Position numbers and translations under genes: made by a program
Origin: Dermatemys mawii
Lineage: Eukaryota > Chordata > Testudines > Dermatemydidae
Length of the DNA: 64,000 bases
Direction of reading: 5' to 3'
Assembly (NCBI GenBank): GCA_007922305.1
Contig: ML677386.1
Location: 11,699,830-11,763,829, forward strand
In this document: positions 21,983-34,200 of the stretch, in pieces
How the letters are laid out: each line of letters opens with the position of its first letter
Numbering within the stretch: position 1 is the stretch's first letter
Notes under the pieces: generated by a model
Seen by the model: only the letters and a program-made list of their open reading frames with translations
Databases searched by the model: none
Told to the model about the DNA's origin: nothing

Positions 21983-22163
21983 AATAATTGTGGAAATTGT
22001 CATGACCCTGAACAGTGTACAGGCAAGATCTTAGCATTCTATTACAAAATAGATGTAACTCTTAACTGGAGTGACATAGTAACTTTGATAATCTTATTAG
22101 CTCTTATGTGAGACATTCACATCTCATGATTTAAACTTTACAACGAAGAGGTAATGGTGTTTC

Positions 22164-22252
22164 TTAGAAGTAGCTGTGGAGTGGCTCTCCTAAAATAACT
22201 TCCAGCTGCTGAATTGTCCTCTGGCACTGGTGCTCTACTTCTTCACATTCAT
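22164..22252 (-). CDS. HEATR1: HEATR1 exon w37 (terminal coding exon)
   Basis: 89 bp, residues 1753-1781 and TAA at 22164-22166. [18 protein letters not shown] and GEPLHSYF match the conserved C-terminus. Confidence 0.96.
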
Positions 22253-25200
22253 CTAAAAAACAACCATTAAGAAAGATGTAACTAATCTATATGCCTATTT
22301 CCACCCTCACCACTTTTCTTATGTTGTAAGATCTCCCCACACCCCATTTCACAGGTGTGTCTTTTCATGCTGTATGCTCCTTTGGGCAGGGTGTTTGGGA
22401 AGCACTTACTTTTTCAGCTGCAGCAAGGCTCAAATAGTAATTCAATAAAAATAAGTTTGAAATAAAGTGTTTTTTCCACTCACAAGTGTGCAGTAAATGT
22501 AGTAACGCTTCATAAAAACTTGTCCTAAAAGCAGTGCCACACTCTGATTGCTTGGGACTTAAGTGGTGCACAGCCCCGTTCACAGTGGTGAATTTGCATC
22601 AATTAGTTTATGGCTCCTAAATAATTCATCCACTTGTTAACTGAAATTAAAAGTTCCATTAGCACCTCAGGTGTCAAGGTCCAGTATACTGACTCAGTGT
22701 AATAGTCACTGATTTTTATTTATTTATTTAAAAAATAATGTTATCTAACACTCAGGAGAGTGGATTTTTAATGTCAGTGATCAATCACTGTCTTTGTTAA
22801 AGTTTGTTTTGTATTATACTAGTATTTCAAAATGGACAACCCAAATATCCTGGTTATCAACTGAAGCATTGTAAGACATTACCTTCCATTAGCTCTGCTA
22901 AGAAAGGAATGGATTCTGGCAACAGCACCATGTAATTTTCCTTTAGTTTCCCTGCAACTTCTACCGCAGTAAGCAGAGCAGCAAATCGGACCTACAATTA
23001 AAAAAAAAAAAGAAAAGACAGTATACAGGGAAACAAGCAATAGAGCACATTCTCTGAAACATACCTTTTAATGCTTCATGTCTTCTATCAGTTTAGTTCC
23101 CTTTCCATTCTACTCCCAGTGCATTTATTTGGGGAGGGGGTAATAATGTGAATTCTGGGAACTGAAGTGTGCTAAACTACTTGGAGCCGGAGTGCCTGTA
23201 GTTCAGTCACCCATATACCTAAAAATTTAGAGCCCGTCACATCTTGCAGGGAGGAAGGACAGAAAATTACTCATAATTAAGCATGGTTGAAGGGATTAGA
23301 GACATTAAGAAGGATTGGGTTTGTTAGGAGGAGGAAGTTTTCAAAGTTAGCCGATAGACTGGACTCCCTCATTAGTCTTCAACAAATTTCCACCTCCAAT
23401 AGGTCCTGAAGTACACCCAGACGGATAAATAATTCTGGCCAACAGAATGGCAGAGCGAAAGGACCTCCATGTACAACACTGCCACAGCCTCCCTCTATAT
23501 TACGTCCGCGCAGCTCCAGCACGTCTGCTGACTGCAACTATGACAGTATCAGAGGAGTGAGACAAGTCTTTTAAGAGGAAGATTCCAAACCATTTAGGAT
23601 GTCAAGTGTAGTCCCAAGCTGCCACTTACGTATGGTCTAGAGAGCTACTTTTAGAGCGCTAATGTGAGCTCTGCTGGCAGAGTGTCCACGCAGTGTAGGA
23701 GATTCATTTCCACGGTCTATGTAGAAATACCCTAAGTGTCAAGATGAACAGCTTGAATCTTGACTAGGGAGCCTATAACGATCCAGCAAAGCTTATGGAG
23801 CCCTGGTGTCTGTGCTCATGAAATACTAGCCCTGCATTCCATGTCAGTTTTAAGCTCCAGCTGGGCTCAACGTATAGCCCTAAATGGAATGCACTAGAGA
23901 AGTCTATTCTCTTCATAACAAAAAGGACAAATAAGTATAGCAAGGTTCATACAAAATAAAAGGTCTCTGTACCAAGAGCTGAAAGCTGGGCTCGAACTAG
24001 TCTGGGGTCCAATAAGACCCATAGATTACAGACGAGGCTCAAAAAAATAGGTGATGTTTTCTTTTGAAGTTGTGATTAACACTTACTAATTCTTCCAGTT
24101 TCTCCCTACAACCTATCAAAATTAGCTGAGTCTTAGCCAGTTTGCCCTGATTATAACCCCCCTCACAAGACAGCCATCTGTTCTGCTGCATCAGCAAGTC
24201 TTGCAGAAATAGAGCTGGGTGTTACCCATTTCCTGAAGACATCAATCTGTCATTCCTCATTATCCATCATAAGCGCCTAATATACTTCATGAGGGGAAGA
24301 TTAGATTTTTATGCATAAATGTAGAAGTCACCACACACAAACCCATTAACATTCTTTTTCTGTGATAAGTAAAATGTACAGAGGGGCAAAGAAAAAATGC
24401 TGCTTGAGAACTTGAGTTTGGTTTGTAGATTTTTGACGTGTGTTGACAATTTGTGTTTTAATGGTTATAAGGCTTTAATTTTTTGAATCTCAACATCTAC
24501 TGTCATTAAACTGCTCAACTCCCCCTCCCAACTGTGAAAATTTAAATAAATAAAAAATTGAAAAAAATGCTTAAAAATGAACATTTAAATCTTAAAATTA
24601 TAAAATATAAACACTGAATTCTGCCATACTTGGATATACTATAAAGTGGCACATGAACAAGAGACAAAGTGAAATCCTGCTAAAACATAGCTCAGTCCTT
24701 GGAGGCTGATGGACAATTGCCCATAATTATCTTCTGGCATCCACTCTGAAGCTATTCCATTTCACCTGTATTAATAAATACCAGTGTGTTATCTTATAGA
24801 GAGAAAATTTCATGTCAAGCAATGACCCAGCCAACCTGCAATCTGCTTTGTATGCATAGCAGTTTAAACACACTCATAATTCAACTCAGTGATAATCCAG
24901 CTTCAGACCTTAGGTGATGTGTGCCTTGTCTTCAGCAGAATCTGGTAATTGAGTGGTTTCCACAGAGAATCATCTGCCATTGCAATTGAAAACTGAGCTA
25001 TACATGGAATCAGGTGCCTGGTCACTCTTTCCTGGAAGTTCTCTTCTCCTCCAAGCATGTTTTCTAGCTGCAGGAGTAAAATGATCACAAAGCAAGTCAA
25101 ACAGAAAGGCCCAACTATTTAACTTAGACTTAAAAAACCAACCTGCTCCCCTCTCACCCCACATCATCAGGTTAACATTTCTCAACACAAGAGTTCAAAG

Positions 25201-28200
25201 CCCAATGAAGTGAGATTCCAAAGGCCAAAGTATTAAGAAAGATAAACACCAGGAAGAGGAAAAAATCTAAAAAAAGTTACATTTAAAAATGTTGATTCCC
25301 CTAAAATCTTTTAGCTAAACTCCCTCTTCCAAGTGTAGGATTTAATGGTACCATTGTTTACTGGCACATGAAAAATTCAGGTTTAATTCTTTAGGGTGCC
25401 ATATTTTTGGCTGATAAATGCTGTCTGAGAACCTGGAGAGGGAGTGCACTTGGCCTGTAGGAGTTGTGGGAGAACAGAGAAAACCCCTCTTCATGCAGCA
25501 GTGACCCATTTAACATGGAAGTGATGTTGGCTGGCACTGCAGAATATTTAATTATGCGCCGGGGCACTTTAAAAGGTCTGAGCAAAGGAGAAGGAGATGG
25601 AAACTCCTGAGCTTTGGGCAAGTCACTTAATCCTTCCAATAGGCCAGTGAGACAGATAAGTATTCATGTCTCTATTTTGTAGATGAGAAAACTGAGATGC
25701 AAGGTTATTTAGGTAACATGTCAAAAGTGCTTTGAAGACAAATACTAAAATAATAATACAATTATGGAAAATAAAACAGGAAGAGAGAGAGATTAATCCA
25801 CAGAAGGCCAAATCCATGACCAATTACAAGCAATTTGATCTGAATATTTAACAGTCAGCAATAAACCTTTTAAATAAAATGGGAATACAATACTTGGATA
25901 ATCCAGCAATCATCTCCTTTCAATGTACGGGTCAGTACCTGGTCAACAAGGGGCACCATCAAGGTTTCTGCTCTCTCTTTGCTTACAAAACGCTGGGTAT
26001 CAAAGAGGAAGATTTTGTGCAAACAGTCAAGGATGAACTGCAGCAATAAGCAGCTCTTTTCAGTGCTGTTCTCAGAGTCAAAGAAAGCTTCATCTGCATA
26101 TTGGAGAAGGAAAGGAAAGGAAAAATCATGAAGTCACTTGCTTTGCAAACACCAGGAATTAGAAATATTGTCATCTGTTCATGAAACTGGCTATAATGAA
26201 AGGAAATATTACTCTAAGACATGAGTAAGTAGTAAATGGCCTATGGCCTGGATATCATATGATTAAATGTAGTTCACATATCCCTGTGAAATGCTATGTG
26301 CAATACGGCCTTTTAGCTCATTGCAGTTTGGAATATTGTTGCTTAGATGAATGCTGTTGCTGCTGGATGTGGCACACAGCTGGGGTGGGAGAGCACACAG
26401 CTTGTGGGAAAGGTGCTAGGGATTAACTGAAGAACCTGATAATCCGTACTACTGATGTACAGGCTGCCTACGTATGGTAATGTCCTGTTACCACTGCGTT
26501 TGATGGTTGCCTGAGTTTTGAAATGGGGAGGGGAAAATGAAACAAAACAGTAGCAGATATTTTATCAAGTACGTTGAGGAATCCAGGCCTGGCTGTTGTG
26601 TTGTATATGATCATGTCAGGAGAGGCAATGAGTTAAGCATTAAGAGCAGGATCTTGAAATAGGCTTCCCTCTGCTCACAAACTACAATTTCGGCTAACTC
26701 AAAGAGAAATGTTATGAGTGAAATGACTTCCCCTAGTTGAAGAAAATTCCTTTCTGGACTTCTGGCCCAACCCCACGACTGAAGACATCCTTTTGTATCT
26801 CCCAAGCGAGTAAGCCACCTTGCTTTAAGATGCAAGAGAAAGCAGGAAGAAAAAAAGTGTTAGGCATGCAGAGACAGCAAGCTTACAGTGATATTATATT
26901 TCAACTGTTCCTTCTTAATAACTATAGTAATTGGAGACCTACCAGTTTTGGAGATGTTAATCTGGTTCAGGGTGTCAGCAAAAGGCTTCACTAAATTACC
27001 AGCAAACAAGGTGAAAAGACCCTTGAGCTCGTCTGCAATGCAATCAGCTAACCGGCAGAATGTCAACAGTCTGTCCTTTGAGGTGCTCTCTGATTTGGAC
27101 CAGTCATATAACTGATGTGAGACACAGAGAGAAAAAGGTAAGTCTCTTCTACATTAACGCAGTTGTGCTAATACCAAAGGACTATATTCAAATTCCTACC
27201 TTGAAGAAGAGGGGTCTGAAAGAAACCTCGGAAAGCTTCATGACCATGCTAATTAAACAGCTAATAATATGAGCCTCTGTTCTACCGACTTCCTCCAGAT
27301 CATCCTAGAACAAGTGGAAGGTATAATTCAAAATCCATACAGTAAGACTCTCAGCCTGATGAGCACCCTTTAACAAAGTCTGACTCTCTCTACTATGTTT
27401 AAGTCCAAGATACATTTGCAACTAAAATTTTCTATTCACAAGGAACACTCTCTCACTGCATGGCTCTCATCACTGAATACACAATTCTCAAAAAGGTGCA
27501 GAAAATGCATTTAGCAGGAAATGACCTGACACATTCTTATAAAGAACTTCTAAAATTAACATATAAAAACATAAAATTAGTAAAGAACAAGAATGGATGT
27601 GGTTTTAAGAATTGTCAATACTCCCACCTGTGAGTGCTCTGTTCTGAAGTCCAGGGCTTTCATGAAAAATGCTGTCAACTCAGACTGATGGGAGATGAGC
27701 TGGTTTTTCTCCATAACTGCAATGTGCTCTTTAAGAATGTCCATAAGGGGACCCAGGCGGTTCTGTAAATGATCAAAAAAGACAGCTGTGTTACTCCATG
27801 GTTAAAAAGTCACATCCATAGATCATCATATCAGCTGAACTCCTTCCACAATTTACTTCAAAAAAATACAGGTAAAAATCATTGTCTTTAAACAAATAAA
27901 CATTCCCATTCACAATGTTAGAAACACAAAATTTTCACCATTCAGAATCCAAAAGGTGCATCTGGCTAAACAAAATAAAACTGATTTAACTGATTTTCAT
28001 TTCCCAAGCAAAGTGAAATAAAAAAGTTGACAGGTTGTAAATAACTTGGATTTAATAACATTCTTTCATTTCTGGTAATCTAAGGCACTCTCAACAAAAA
28101 GTGAAGATGTGTTGGTTACAATTTATGACTGAAATAGGCAGTGTCCCTTTAAAGAGTTTTCTTTCCCTCCCCATCTTGGCAGCAAATTTTAAATGCCCGA

Positions 28201-31200
28201 GCATGAGACAGCAGCGAGGCCAGAGGAAAACTGTAATTCCTAGTGTATGTCCCCAACAAATACATGAAAGCCTTCATGAACAGAATTGTCTGCCATACTT
28301 GCCATCTAGTATGGGAATATTCTAGAGCCTGGTGGATCCTTCCCAGTTCTAACTTGTTTGGTTTAATATCAAAATGCATATTTAAACTATAATTACATTT
28401 CCATTCACTTTACTAATGATTGAAAAAAATCAACACCTTCCAAGCATTTGCAAGTTCATCGTAACACTTGGTAATCGCTGGCAGGAGAACTCTGGGACCA
28501 AGCTGTGTAGCTAACATAGTTTTCAGTGATGTTAAACGGAGATTAAGTTGGGATGAAGGACCCATTTCCACTGCAATCCTTTCCAAGCGAACAACCTAGC
28601 AGAAAATCCAAGAACAACAAAAACAGTAAAACTAATCTTTCAAGAGCTGATTTCACATCAATCTCCTCCAGAAAAGTAGCGTAGTCTAGGAACCAACAAA
28701 GAAATCACCTACTTAATTTTAAAAGGTTTATATTCAGTTTAATTAGCACTTGCAAAGTATTTTGGAAATGAAAAGCACTACCTTAGTGTTAAGAACAATT
28801 ATTAAAAACAAAGAGCCTTTAAAGTATATTGGATTCTTGACCAGTTCAGCTGTGTTACTATTTTAAACACTACAATTTATGAAGTTTGTATACAAGACTT
28901 TTTCTCTGTTAATACATGAAAACTGAAAAAGAGAATTCATCAGTGGAATAAGCAGAAGGTCATCACATCTACTCTATTTATTAAAGCCGGAGTTTTTATT
29001 AATACATACATTTTAATCAACTTACTGGTACAGGAGAAAAACTCTCAAAATTCACGCCCCACCTCCTAAAGTAACAAGCTAAATCTCTAAAAGGTTGCAG
29101 GAAGAAAACACCAGATGCATCATTCCATTTACTCAGGGAGACTGAGTAGAAGCAGTCAGGAGATTTCCCCCAACCACCAAGATGGCAAAATTCTCATTTT
29201 AATTCACTGCAAAATCCTGCATGACCTCCATTTGAGGTTCCTCATTCTTGCTCCCTCACCCATATTAAGGCAGTGATGGCTCACCTGGAGCAAAGCATCC
29301 AACAGATAGGGACTAAGGAAGTGTGCTAGTGTTGCCACAACTTTCAGCAGCGCAGTCACCGCACTGAGCAAGTAAATCTCATTGGAGACCAGCTCCTTTT
29401 TGTGTTTTAGTGTCTTCAGCAATGCTGGCATCAGCCTGAAAATAATTAAGTGAAAACATACAGAAAGGTAAATCCATTGTCAGTTGCAAATTTGGAGGCA
29501 AATTTCCAAATAGGCCTCAATCCAGCCTATAAAACTACAAGCACAACTTTTATGTCTAAAATTTCTACATGCACGTCAGTCTATTTTTGAAAACCTGGCC
29601 TTTTGGAATTCTCTTTTCTATTCTATTTCTCAAAAAATTGTGAAGAATATTAGATTTATTTTAAGGCCCCACTACATTATGAAACTGATCATTCTTATCA
29701 AGGCTAAGGCATTCTTAAAAAACTGTTTATTAAATGTCTGAGTTCCATATGAACAGGAAGGACTAAACAAGAGTTGTATCATAGCTTTTCCAACTGTGCT
29801 GAATAAGGTTTCTATGTTTTAAATACAGTCAGGCTTGCAGTGGTAATATAGGCCATTTCACAGATTCTGCAAGAATTTCTGTGATTATTAAATGATCTCA
29901 AATTCTTACACAATTAGGGCATCATTTGCTTCAGAGTTCTCTTACTATAAAGTTCTCAGGAGGACACTCGGGCGCTTGGCCATTTCTACAAAGCACACTG
30001 TGCACGTACAAACTGTCAATTAGTTTAACAAGAGTTTAAGCCAATCTTCAGTAATACATTTCATCTGATGTAGTTCCTGCGGCAGTGAATCCTTTTATGA
30101 AAATGACAATACCTTGGAAGCTGAGGTACTGCTAATGCTTTCAGAGTATAGGTGACCTCAGCTATACATAGCAAAGCACTTCCCATCACATTCCTTTCTT
30201 CCTTCCTCTCTGAAGAAATCAGGTCACCAGTGGCTTTCAGAACAGGCACAAAAGGCTCTGGATGGTTTGTGCCAAAACATTTGCACAGTAATTTGAGGCT
30301 GAACAAAGCAGTCTGCCTGTTGATGGCTTGCTCCTCCTCCTCCTCATTTATTTTACGCTGTACAATAGTGATTAGCTCTGGAATTAGTTCTAAGAGCTGC
30401 CGAACCTAAGAGAACAAAAGAACACACAACTATGAAATTAAAAACATAGCTAGGTCCAGAGCCTGCAAGTTACTGAGGGTGGGTGGACCACATTTTGGTA
30501 CTCAAAAAGGTACACTGCTAATGTGAAACTCACATTCCATCTGAAAATTCTACACCTGCCCTTACACACGATACTGTATTCTACATTAGCAGAAAGGTGC
30601 AAACAGTTAAACAAAAAGAATGGGCTTAATCCTTTGCCTTACTTGGGCCTTCTGCCAATGGGTGCGCTGCTGCAATTTATTGTTCAAGAGCTCCATTGCT
30701 TTACGCCTCACAGAAGGAAGCTGGTTGGTCATCAGTCCCCTAATGACAGGGATAAATGTCTGTGTTGGCAATAAGGCATTGACCTGTAAAAAACAGCAAC
30801 AGAAATATTCTTTCTTGTACTGCACCATCCAAACCCTCCAAAAAGTAAAGAAGAAGTGTGGACTTCCTGAGAGCAAAGAGGGGATCAGAAAAGAAGAGAA
30901 AGCACGTCCTGATAGTGCTTTGTTTGGGAAAGAAAAAGGAGAAAGTACATTCCTGCTACAATATTTAACTCTCATACCCTAACTGCCAGCCACCAATTAG
31001 GAAATAAACTACCTACTAATTGCTCTGCCTCATTTAATCTTTAGGATTCCTACACAAATGTTTTTCCACTCCAGGCCGCAGTTGGCTAGATATAGCTTGC
31101 CACCAAAATAATCCTTCTGACATTGCTCCGTGCACATTAGCTAGGAGTGGTGGGACAACTAAGTTTCTAAGTGTATGTCTTCACTACCCGCCGGATAGTG

Positions 31201-34200
31201 ATCGATCTATTGGCAATCGATTTATCACGTCTCGTCAAGACACAATAAGTCAATCGCCAAATGCACTCCTGTTGACTCTGGAACTCCAGCTCACCACAAG
31301 GCACAAGCTGGAGTCGATGGGGGAGCCCGCTGATGACCGCTGCCGCCGTGAGGATGGCAGGTAAGTTGGCCTAAGATGCGCCGACTTCAGCTATGTTATT
31401 CACGTAGCTCAAGTTGCGTATCTTAAGTCGACCCCTCCCACTAGTGTAGACCAAGCCTAAGGGAAGAAAATTCAGCACCAGTCACCCTGAGAACTGACAA
31501 GAAATCTGATCCATAGCTCCACTATTGCTGCTAGGCCACCGAGCCAACAAAGCATCTGTACTTTGATTAATTTTTTTTTTTTAAAAAAAAGGACTTGAAA
31601 AATACAGGAAGGGTTGTCACTTCATTTAAATTCTTCTGCAAAAATATTAACTAACTAAAAGTCCATATTAAAAGTTGTAACTAGAAAAAACATCAGAAGG
31701 CTATTTTTTTCCTTGACAATATCTAGATGGCTGTTTCTAACCACCAGGATGCTTAACAGAAAAATGACCATCACTGAGTTTACTTCATTTTGTTTGTCCT
31801 GCCTAATAATACTGCTGGCATTAGAAAATTAAAGTAACAATGCATCATGTCCCAAATTGGTTGGTAAAGATTACTAATGAATTATGCAACATTAAACCAC
31901 CAACAAAAAACCTTATACAAATGTTGCATTCAATGTTATTGTAGCCCTGATGGTCCCATGATATTTGCAAGACAGGGTGGATAAGGTATTTTTTATTGGG
32001 CCAATTTCTGTTGGCGAGAGAGACAAATTTTCAAGCTTACACAGACCTAAAGAACAGTTCTGCGTAAGCTCGAAAGCTTCTCTCTCTCACCGACAGAAGT
32101 TGATCCAACAAAGATATTACCTCACCCACTTTCTCTCACAAAAATTAAAATGTAACAAAAATGTTATAATCATGTTTAAAAAAAAATCAGAGAGAGAAGG
32201 AAAAGCAAAGCCAGTAAGTGGAGTAAAAAAAACTCACTTTATCTAGCATATCGTAAGACTTATTGAGCAGAGCCCTCCAAAACTTTGCTGTCGGTTTGTC
32301 TGCATTTTCTTCTACTGAGTGTGCCACAACATTTATGTAGCGAAGAACTTCTTCTAATAATCTAGATGGAGAAACATCTATTAAAATCACTTTGTAAATG
32401 TTACTCATTATTCCCTGAGGAAAAGACATTTCAGAGACAATAATGAGCGTTTATAAAATACCCAGTGCAGATCTATTTACAGTCGATTTAGATATTAAAA
32501 TACAAAACAATGTTAGGAAATAGTTCAAGCTGAGAGAACATATTAAAAAGGGAGTATCATCTAGCCCTCCAACCATTTAGTATCATTTTCAAAGAATAAC
32601 AATTCTGCCCAAAACCTCGGGAAATGTATGAAAGCCTGGAAACAGGTAAGAGGTGCACTTCACTTGCGCCATACATCCCTTCTTTACTTACTATGCTCCC
32701 ATGCTAGTTACACCTCCCACTAAAACCCTACATTTTGCTGCACTGAAACATCTACTACATTCAGCTCTTAAATTACATCTGTGATGACTGTAATACTCGC
32801 ATTCTGACAAAAGGGCTTCCATCGATAAGGGATTTTTCCTGGGAGTGAAGGAGCAACAAGTGTTTTGGCTAGAAGAATTTCAGAAACTATTTCAGATTTT
32901 TAGAGGCCCTTTTATCATGGCACCTACATGCTCATGTAAACATTAAAGTAAAATACACGAAGTCATGCAAAGCAGACAGAATTAATTTTTAAAAAAGCAT
33001 TTCACTTGTCAAGAACAAACAAAACCAAAAACCAGACAACAGTTAAACGGACTGGAAAACAACCTGCTTATAATAAACACTATTTGGTGTTTCACTAGAG
33101 AGACATTAAAAAAAAAAAATCTTTTGTATTTATTCTCTCCAAATATTTTTTCAAACATTACGGAGAGATCCCACTTTGTTACAAAGTTAAGGATGTTGCT
33201 AACATAAGGAGTTTGTAGGGTTTTTTTTTTGCGGGGGGTGAGGGGTTGGTGTATGTACCTTTGCTCCAACTCCTGTAGCTCTTCAGCTCCACCACATTCG
33301 ACTATCTGATTAAAAAAAACAAAAAAAAAACAAAACAGTTGTTAGGACTGTATTACAGTAACAAATTGGAGTTGCTTCCATGAAGGATATGTTAACATTT
33401 CAAGTACAATTTTTCCACAGCTTTAATTTAGCCATAAAAAAATTAATGACAATGAAACCCAAGAAACTCAACTAAAGATTGTTGTAACATTTTTATAGTA
33501 CATTCATTGCTGATGAATGATATTGGATTACCACTTCAGGTAACTGAAGCCCTCAGGGCAAGCCCAGGATTGGCATCCGCAGTACAAGCTTGCCTCATAC
33601 TATTCTATCAATGTTTCAAACCTGAGGAGTTGAGTTTTCATTGCCTTTCAGGCCTTGGCCTCTCTGCTGAGACTAACAGTGAAAGTACCCAGCCTACTAA
33701 TACCAATTGCAAAAGTGGATTTGTGGATTGGACACTTATCTACTAGAAGGAGAGAGACCACTAACTCATTTCATGTAAGCAACAAAAATGCAGTCAGATG
33801 GATTGAAAAATGCTACAAACTAGGGCTGGATTTGAATCAGTGACCTACACGTGAAACATTTCACATCTCATTACTTCTCTGCTGCATCACCCACTTCCCC
33901 TAGATGGTTTTTTTAAAAAAAAAAAACAAAAAACCCACAAACGTTACATTTCTTTAAGATTTAGTAGTATAAAATTTTTCACCTCTGACTTAAGTTTTAC
34001 CAGATTCCAACACCATATGGAATCACCAAATTCTAACACTATAACTCCAAAGATACCTTATAATATATAATTTGGAAATAAAAGATATCTTGGAGTTACA
34101 CTGTTGGAATCTGGTGAATCACACCAGATACTGTGTTATCCAAATCACACTGATACTGTGTTATCAATCAGTTATTAAGGCTATTTGCCATTGACTTCAC

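Larger units (their letters stand above)
19119..22163. other. Convergent 3' region between LGALS8 and HEATR1
   Basis: Holds the LGALS8 3' UTR from the left and the HEATR1 3' UTR from the right. No repeat or ORF of note. AATAAA on the plus strand at 20228, 21481 and 21646; AATAAA on the minus strand at 21977-21982. Confidence 0.7.
25068..26942 (-). other. HEATR1 introns around exon w34
   Basis: Two introns (25068-25938, 26094-26942). The first has a MIR/L2-like fragment at about 25600-25740; the second holds nothing recognised. Confidence 0.5.
27763..30112 (-). other. HEATR1 introns between exons w28 and w31
   Basis: Introns 27763-28436, 28596-29284 and 29436-30112 (each about 0.7 kb). Unique AT-rich sequence; no repeat or RNA gene recognised. 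Confidence 0.5.
30784..32237 (-). other. HEATR1 intron w26/w27
   Basis: 1.45 kb, holding a Harbinger-like MITE (31171-31457) and a Penelope-type fold-back (31970-32138). Confidence 0.65.

Noticed and set aside
30152..30409. Plus-strand open frame opposite HEATR1 exon w28
   Set aside because: It is an antisense shadow of the coding exon. The minus strand shows the conserved HEATR1 protein with matching splice sites.
33805..33850. tRNA-like T-arm word (ggctggatttgaatcagtg)
   Set aside because: No acceptor stem, D arm or anticodon arm is found around it. At most it is an old tRNA-derived SINE scrap.
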